DNA of 64,000 nucleotides from Cyclaneusma minus (Eukaryota; Ascomycota; Leotiomycetes; Marthamycetales; Marthamycetaceae). Of this stretch, positions 56,109 through 64,000 are shown piece after piece. Positions within the stretch are counted from its first letter, which is position 1; each line of letters opens with the position of its first letter. The translations under genes and the position numbers were made by a program. The stretch is taken from NCBI GenBank assembly GCA_037179335.1, contig JAKZHN010000023.1:496001-560000 (forward strand), given 5' to 3'. The notes beneath the pieces were generated by a model. It did no database searches. It was not told the DNA's origin and worked only from the letters and a program-made list of their open reading frames with translations.

Positions 56109-59100
56109 GGTAACGATGGGAAGCTAGGAACAGCAGGCGGTTTCGAGGAAGCAGAGGGCGTCAACAATGCTGGTCTCGCATCCTACAAGTAAGTCAATGT
56201 GTGAGAGGCGAAAGAGAGGCTGGCTCGAGAGGCAATTGACGGTGGTGGAGTGGTGGGGTGGGCAGCTCAGAACGTGTGTAAACGAGGCAGCGCAGCTCTT
56301 AGACGGCCGACGCTTGAATGGCCGAGGAAGTCGGGGCCGCTCCGAAGAGGCCAGGATTGCAGGGAGGGAGTGGGCATGGGCAAGGAATTGCCAATTGGGC
56401 AAATGGGAGCAGAGGAAGAAGGCGTACAGTGCTTCTGCAGGCTGCAGAATTAAACCAATGGATCGCGGCGGGTCCTGCTTTGATATGCACCGCGGTGGAA
56501 CTCGAGGAAAAGCGGCCGTTGGCTCTGCAGGTCTGCAAGGCCTCAGCGTGTAGGACTGCCTGGAGCAGAGAGGCCGAGTGGTGCTGCTCGAATTGCCGCT
56601 GCGACGAGGCACAAATGTCTCTTGGGCGACGTTGGCTGTGGGTGCTAATGGCGAGCAGTAGTATGCAGAGATGCAGTCGACAAAAGAAAGATGTGGGTAA
56701 TTGTGTGGGATTCGTGAGGGAGCGAAGAGGGCTCGCCACGGTCTCGCAGTCTGCGATGTCTGGGTCGTGGAGTTTGGAAGCTGCTGCCTGCCCAAACAGC
56801 TCTCTTGTTCTCGCGGTCGACTACGACGAACTGGCTGAGCCTTGACCTTGACAGTCTCTTTAGCCGACGCAATCCACAGTGGGCTTCCCTCAATCAATCC
56901 CACCAGGCCCAAAACCCACAATAAATTCGGTTCCTAAAGGGCAGGCCGGCTGACCATTGGCTGGCGAGGCATATTGTAGCCCAGCACGGTAAGGGCAGGT
57001 TGGCAGCGTCCAGCAAGTGCGGCTTTTCAAGGCCGAGGGGACCTGGTCACTTGAGCGCTAGCCGCGGTTTTTGCACCTCATTCCATGTCCAAGTCTGCGT
57101 AATAACGGTCCCCTAGCACGCCCACGATCTGAAAGGCAGGCCCGGGCAGCCAGCAAGAGCGGCGACACCTTTTACATGTACCCACGACACGGCGCTGGGG
57201 CCAATGCGGCCTTTTTTGGCTTCGGCCCAAGCTCGCTGCAGCAGCCAACATAAGCTAGCCCCAGACGCCGCTTGGACGCCTCAATTCAATCCTACTGCCG
57301 GCTGGCTCTGCGACTCAAAGTCAGTCTGATGTGCTGAAGCCGCGCCCTTTTTGTTCGTAGAGTTCAGAATTGCTTTGGCCGGTACATGTACCGTGTGCTC
57401 AACTGGCTGTGTGTTACGCGAGCGGCGGTAGAACAGAGTCGATGCGACCGTAACCTCGCCCCAACTCCCAAGTCACTTCGCTCTTCTCGACTCGACACCG
57501 CACACCCATCTCGCAACGGCAGATTGCTCTCCCGCCCCCGGCCCAATACAACGACATGTACTATCGTCGCTCTCTGCCGGCCGGATGACGTCGTATTCTC
57601 GCGACCTCTGCTCACGCTTTCAATGCACGGCCATCTGCGCCAACCAGCCTGCAATTGGCCTGCCCTCGCCCGTCCTCCTTGTCCGGCGAATCACAACCTG
57701 CTACCTGTCAATTATTACTTGATGGCTATGCAAGCTCTGCCATCGTCTGCTAACCCACAGGCAAGCTCCGTTCAGATCTGCCTCTGCCATTCCGGATGCA
57801 TCACCACCACGGCCTCGACCCGACTCTAGGCGCGCAACTGGAGCCTACAGCTGCTGCCCCCACCGAAGCCGAAGACGTCTTCTGCACCAGATGTCTGGAA
57901 AGGAATGGCCCCATATGCAGAGGCTGATAGAGGTCCAGCGTTGGCCCAAAAGTGACAAGCCACCGCATAGAGTTATGTCCAGTGCCCTTCACCGGACAAC
58001 TCAATTGAGCCGCTCCAGATAGCTCGATGTATCCGATCTCGAGATCGTCACTGAACAGCCATCCAGCCCTTGCTGCTCTAAGTCAAGCGCTTTAACGACA
58101 GGGACCGGCCGCTCGGCGAGCTTGTACAGCCTCAACATACCTTCGCCGCTCCCGTCTCAAAGTCACTTACGAGGTCACGAGCGCCGCCATGGACCCGCTG
58201 GAATACATGCAAGTACCGCATCGGACTCGGAGAAAAAGGGTCCCTTACGCAGCATCGTCTCATTGAAGCCGCAATACATGTACCTGGATATTACCAGCCA
58301 TCAATTTGCTCGTTATGCGAGACGAGCTGGCATTTGCAATCCACTCCAAGAACATTCGCATGTACAAGTATATGGACACGGCAAGAGCGGCTCGAAGTTA
58401 CGGCATAGACGATGTACATGCTACACACTACCTGGTCTGGTCACGACAGCTGCGTCTGGGTTCGAGACGATGGTAGGGCAGCCAGCCTCGAGCCTCTACC
58501 AAACCACGTTTTATGCTGTCACATCGTCAGCCGTTGTCCACTAGCAACGAGGCTCTTGCAACTTCTGGAAAGCTGCTGCTCGCCAGAATCTCCAATTGCG
58601 TTTTATTATTATTGGCGGTTAGCACCCCAAGCGGGGGGACTTGTTCAATCGAAGGTGTTCCACATCAGGGTGCAAAACGATCAATCTGTCGATCAACTAA
58701 CCCATTCCTTATATCAGATTGATGCCAAGGATCGGGAACTGCTAACCAGAATAGAGTGCGACTAGCAATAATGGCTGGCCATCCTTCCCCAGCGGACTTC
58801 CGATTTGAGACATCCTCGAGCTCTGGTGCAAGCAAGACATCAAAATAGTCTGATATTTCTTCCAGAAGAACTGTCTTCTGGATAGCATGGCGCCAAGGCT
58901 ATGGCTGTTAGTGACTCCGGCACCAGCTTCTTTTCTGGGTGGAGGCTGAACAACTGTTATTGGCAAGCTCTGTCTGAAGAAAAGACCTTGTCCTTGCTGC
59001 CGCCTCGGATATATGATTCAAGCCTTTCAGCGCTCAGGACCTGAAACAACCCTACATATGGAATCGCGCAGGATCTCGAGGGACAATTGCCTTCTGGAGA

Positions 59101-62100
59101 CATCCAACCTGCGTTCAATCTCGGCCGCAAAAGCCCCAGTTTTGATGTGCGGAACGATAAGATAGAGCCGACGATAGGGGTAGTGGAGGGGCAGCCATCT
59201 CGATGAATTCGGAAGTGCAGGACGGCATTCTTTGCAGATCAGTTCGGGGTCCAATTGTCCATCCAGCGACCTTCAATTTCCACAGCATCGGCTATCCAGA
59301 CTGGAGCGGCTCAACCTCATGATCACTTGGGCAGTGATCACTTTCCTTTTTCATTTTTAAGCCTCAAGTTCTTTTCCACATATACTTTACCACACCGCCC
59401 AAGAAGGTTCATGTAGGGTAGCAGTGCTCCACGACGAGAAGCGATTTGAAGTCCCGGTAGGTCTACACGATATGCTTTCACCAGTCTGAGCTTTTGGATC
59501 TACTCCGAGTATTCTGTTATTTTGGCAAACTGCATTATTGCGCGCGCCTATTACCGGTCCGCTCGCTTTCTTGTCATTATTCCATTCATGTCTCATGATC
59601 TTTTTATAATTGCTCTTCGGAGCTTAGTCCGAACTCGAAAGCCCAACTCACGAGCCGTGACGCCGTCAGATATGTCACACTACTACGCACCGTCATTTGC
59701 ACCTGTCCCTCGAACTTTCAGTTCTTTTATTCATTGTTCGTGCGAGGTTTCCAAACTGAGCTTTGCAAAAAGGTATGCGGCGGCCTCTTCCTCCCCTCCA
59801 GAGAAGTCCTGCAACAAGGGTCGACCGATGACTGAAGACTTTTGGCTCTGAAGTCTCGACTTGCTCCATAATTCGGCTGACAGCCGGCCTTGAAGCGTGC
59901 AAATATGTCATGGCATGGTTCTTTATGCTAGGCCACACGAAGCATAGTTACGCAGGCGGCGTGGCTTGGAGTTCGCTCACTACTAGTACTACATGTATCA
60001 AACGGTCAGGTGGTTGAAAAGACTGGGGATCCGACAGGATTGGCCAAGAAGAGCCCTGTGCGCCGCTGCTGCAGCAATATGTTCTCATGCAGCCTGCACG
60101 CGAGAGCGCCTTTCGCCCAGCACGCCTGGTGAAACCTCCGCCAGGGTCAGTCAGGGCCGCCTTACCAGACCCAGCCTGTGCCCTATCATACGAATGCAAT
60201 TGCTGTGGATTCGCCGAGGACGATGTGGCGCTACGGCTTGCAGATATATTGTCAATCCACCGAGCCATTCCGAGATCAGGCAATGTCATTCCAGGACCAG
60301 CTCCAGAAAGCCATCAGCAACATGAATCGAGACCGACTCCAGAGTTGCCATGTTAGGCCGACAGCAGAGTCGCGAGACCAAGCCTCTGCCTCCTTCTTAG
60401 ACCGTGCCAGCCAGCTGCTTTTTTAAAGTGATGGCTTGTTAATATCTTAGCAGCTATTACTATTGCAGCTCACAATGGCAGCCGTCGGCCGCCGCTTCAA
60501 GCCCTCAACGCAATTGGCTCTCTCGGGCCAGCTCGCGACCCTGGATATTCAACATCGACCCTTGATCCCTGATTACCCCAGATTTTCCCACGCCACACCA
60601 TCTCGGGCGTTGGAAGTATGTGCGGCAAGCTTCACGAAACCTGACCACTGAGCTTGAACTTCGGCATTTTCAAGGTTTTGTCTACCTTTCTGTTCCACAA
60701 CTTTCATGCTTCTGGATCGTGGACGACAGGTTGGAGTTCGAGCTCCGGTTGCAATAGAGGTGAGTGCCGAATCTCCCGCCATGAGTTAATGAATGCATCG
60801 TCATCCATCGTCATCTCTCCCAACCAATGACATTCGAGGAATATCTTCGGGAGACTCCCAGATTCAAGATTTACTTGGAAGGAGTTTTCATCTCGTGTAT
60901 GTGTTGGCGGCAAGGTTATTCCCAATGTCAAGAGAAGTACAAGACTTCCTGTCGCGTGGTCTTCGAGGAATCCTTCTTTCATTTCTCTTTCCACATTTTG
61001 AGTTGACACAATGACAAATACCACGTTCCCTGAAGTCTTTGTTTCTAATGACCGTTATATCCGAGCATGCATTTTCCTTTAAGGTTCGATCACGCATCGT
61101 CATTTTCAAACTCTTGTCTCAGGACCTCGTGCCGCGAGAAAAGGATGGGATACCCTGAATATCTTTTACGAGTCTAAGGAGATCAGAGTCCGGGGACGGA
61201 ACAGCGTCCGTGCATTACAGCCTTGTGGGCTTTTCCATCAAGCGGTGTCGTCGATGTTTCGAAACCAACCGATTGTTTCTGGCCTGCCTCACCGTAGGTT
61301 AGCATCCTGCCAAACCCAGTCCGAAGGTTTGGAGAAACCTTGAGCGTCGCACCAAACGTCCGGCAGTTCTCACCTCGTCCAGCATACCTTATTCCGCTCT
61401 CTCCATCTCATCCTGACTAGAGGCTTTTCACCGGCTGAACCCCAGACTAGGATCGTGTAACGAAGCGGACCAACGAAACCTGCCTGATCGATCGCCAATG
61501 AACCAGGTAAGTTGTGATTGATAACCATTCGAGAAGGCGATAGTGCGTGATCTGGAGTTGAGGGTCAGATCGGGCAGTGCTTGCGGAACTACGGATCTCT
61601 CACTGCTGAGCTGTAGATCTGTCTTGATGAAACTGCCAGTTCTGAACCAGACCACGAACTACATCCGAGACAGAGTCCGGCGCAAATGGCAAGTCGGAAC
61701 CACATCTCAAGTATCAAAGCAAAATGACGAAACCTGGCCAGTATCTTCCGTTCCCGTCCTTCGAGATTACAGTTTGCCTCGAAGTCTTTAACAATCAGCC
61801 TCCCAACTAGCGATGTTGTACGTCAAACGCGACGCTACCAGTGCTTAGTGTGCCGTTTGAAATTCAGTATGGCTCTGAACTATCATCCAAGACATCAACA
61901 CGGTGGGAGTTGAGAGGTGCACTGACGGTACAGGCAGAAGGAGAGTGCATATATACTCAAGTAGTGAGAATCAATTCTGTCCTTCGGGACCCGGCTGTTT
62001 TCATTATTGCTCTACAGGAGTAGTTCGCACCGAGTACTGACAGTCCATTTGAAGGAAGGATCCTGAAAGAAAGACAAAAGTCGAACCTTCGGACACGGGG

Positions 62101-64000
62101 CGCCGCCATGTAACAATGTCTCAATCAGACGATGAGGACCGTTGGCGAGTCTGCCAATCAGTTGCAAAAAGAATCCTGCGAAAAAGACAAAATAGCGAAA
62201 TCACGATATATCGGTACATCTCAAGTCTCCCGTATCTCGAAAAGCTCCAAATGTCAGCCTGCATCGACAAATGTGCCTCAGCCTAAGCGCACTTTCTGCT
62301 CCGTATGTACCGTGGATTTCCTATACGCGGGATCGTATGCTAAATACGGAAACGGCAATACAGTAACCAAGATCCCCGATACTGTGGAATTGGGCCGCTA
62401 GTACCGAATGCACGAATCATGATATAGAAAGTTGACAGATTCGACCGGCGACCGTCGTGTCTGACGAAGTTGTTTACCTGGAGAAGCAGCATTTTGGAAA
62501 GCACAGGGGAGAAGTATATGAGTGCATCATTGTGCAGTTTTTTGTTCATGAGGGACTTTGATGCAAGACATATGCCAGGACATGCAAGCCATGGAGCATT
62601 GAGAACTGAGAAGGAGCTTGTGAATGGTGAGTGTTGTATGGTCCATCGAGTGTTGAATACAGTCGGTCCAATCACTACTGATCGGTATGTACTGATGGAG
62701 CTCCGAAATCGACTGGTCTGGCCCGACTTCCGAGGAGAAAGTTGAGCAACTGTCTCATTCTACGCGTTTTTTCTGATGTTATTAGGACGTGGAGACGCCC
62801 TTGACGCTTCGCCTGCCTCTTTCAGACGAGACTGGGGAATAATGCAGAACATGATAGGGTACATGATGCAAGTCAGTAGAAGAACCTGGCCACCTGATGC
62901 AAATAGTACATTCCCTGCTTACTCTTGCATTTCTGTTATAGTATCGTTGACTTTCTCAAGTTCTTTGCATGCTTTGCTATACATCTCCGTCTGCATATGT
63001 TGCGCTATATTGTGGCTTTTTCTACAATTTCTGTTCAGCGTGCTCTATTCGCTGCTCCATCCAGGAGATACAACTCACTACCTGACACACAAAAGGCGGG
63101 TATTTTTATTCTCGGCGTCCAAGTTCTCCCAGTTCGTCGATTTCATATGTAACGTCATCTTGGACAAGCTCGACTTCTCCTCGGTGAGCACAGGTACATT
63201 GTAGTTTCGGTCCTTTTCGGTCCTTCGCGCCAAAGCAGAGCGACGTCACACGTGCATTGCATGTGCACGTCGCAGTTCTTCTCGTGCAGAGAATCGGATT
63301 TTTGCAGTTTACGTTTCTTCAACTTTGCCACCGCGTTTTTGCGTTTCATGGTGGCGGGATTTGGCGTTCTCCGATGCGATCGTCGCGCATGTGGTTCTTG
63401 AAGAATGCCGTTGGGGTGTATGTAGGGATTGGGGGACGTATGGATGGGGGTCGGACGGGTGTGGGGGAGATTGGTGGCTGGTGGGGGCTGGTGCACATGT
63501 ATTCTGTATGATGATTGATGAATGCGGAAAGTGGCGTGACGAGCGGGTGGGCGAGGTGGGGGCTTTGGAAGAGGAAGATACGGGAGGATCATTTGTGGCT
63601 CTTTGGTGATCGCTGTCTATCGGGGGCGATTTTTCGGCATGAGTTTTGGGTATTGGTGAGAGCCGGAAGCGCAGAGCTTGGAGGGAGAATAAGGACGACG
63701 AGTACCTTGTCGGCAGGATAACAGAGAATCTTTGGGGGTCAGACGCTAGATTGATGCATTCTTTAAATCTCGTACTGCCTGGATATGTTGCGAGGAACGC
63801 CTGCCCGAGCCTTCGCACACGATATTCTTGCGAACAAACTGTTAAAAAAAGTCAAAGGCAGGTAGGCGGTCAAGGATATGCAGCTTTGGAGAGAGAAAAG
63901 AAAGGGAAGTTGGTGGCGGCGGCGACATCAACGATTACACATCGAGCTGTCAAGTGTCGTTGAAAGACTCGGTTTCAGTGTTGTTTCAGCTCAGCAGACT
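56109..64000. other. 7.9-kb region without an intact gene
   Basis: Nothing with a recognised motif. 56.1-57.3 kb is the upstream DNA of the C2H2 regulator. 57.7-60.4 kb contains coding-like but broken stretches (separate entry). 60.5-64.0 kb has only short frames. The right edge may belong to a gene outside the window. Confidence 0.4.
57720..60426 (+). pseudogene. Broken coding-like stretches, family unknown
   Basis: Several plus-strand segments have protein-like composition but change frame or meet stops: MHHHGLDPTLGAQLEP...FCTRCLERNGPICRG (57,799-57,927), TYEVTSAAMDPLEYMQVPHR (about 58,165-58,225), ELAFAIHSKNIRMYKYMDTA (from about 58,323, stop near 58,475), LLQQYVLMQPARESAFRPAR (from about 60,066) and SPRTMWRYGLQIYCQSTEPF with a following Gln-rich helix to the stop at 60,424-60,426. 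The last two are in frames offset by one near 60,140-60,155. No domain recognised. They may be one decayed gene, pieces of several, or chance. Confidence 0.3.

Noticed and set aside
63309..63818. 169-codon minus-strand Ser/Pro/His-rich frame near the right edge
   Set aside because: Low complexity, no ATG-anchored domain, and the opposite strand is equally open because the DNA is G/T-rich.
1..64000. CRISPR arrays, prokaryotic operons, riboswitches, or intact transposons
   Set aside because: The genome is eukaryotic; no spaced identical repeats, transposase or reverse transcriptase motifs, or terminal repeats were found by reading.

Overview
The window reads as nuclear DNA of a filamentous ascomycete (Pezizomycotina, possibly a plant-associated Dothideomycete; the class is inference). 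Genes carry short introns of about 47-210 bp with GT-AG ends and CTAAC-like branch sites. Fungal-specific families are present: a Chs7-type chitin synthase export chaperone, fungal_trans and Fungal_trans_2 regulators, a secreted pectin lyase, a fungal choline oxidase and a Pho85-type cyclin. Genes lie on both strands and the only clear clustering is local. All exon joins below were worked out by hand from frame, splice consensus and family motifs.

Left part (1-12.6 kb): the 3' part of a cytochrome P450; a Fungal_trans_2 regulator whose upstream DNA holds a decayed Zn2Cys6 cluster; a C2H2 protein with five 14-residue repeats; an FAD amine oxidase gene broken in two, with its N-terminal part on the minus strand near 5.6-6.5 kb and its C-terminal part on the plus strand near 7.9-8.4 kb, as a small inversion would leave it; an acyl-CoA thioesterase; and Chs7. 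From 12.6 to 21.0 kb there is no gene I can support, only short tandem repeats.

Middle (21-36.7 kb): a Clg1/Pho80-like cyclin; DCN1 (cullin neddylation) with an unusual 1.77-kb intron that holds a decayed coding region; a divergent pair encoding mitoribosomal protein bS6m (Mrp17) and the ribosome assembly WD40 protein Rrb1; a coiled-coil protein of unknown function; then, at 32.3-35.8 kb, a tandem array of five small intronless cysteine-rich proteins sharing one cysteine spacing (C2, C13-C14, C26, C35, C50-x2-C53). This array is the most interesting unexplained system here. An initiator tRNA-Met follows.

Right part (37-56 kb): a divergent betaine-aldehyde dehydrogenase / choline oxidase pair that together would make glycine betaine from choline; a secreted pectin lyase; a secreted pepsin-like protein lacking its second catalytic aspartate; an SsuD-like FMN monooxygenase; and a 1158-residue C2H2 + fungal_trans regulator. 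From 56.1 kb to the end there is no intact gene I can support, but 57.7-60.4 kb contains broken coding-like stretches.
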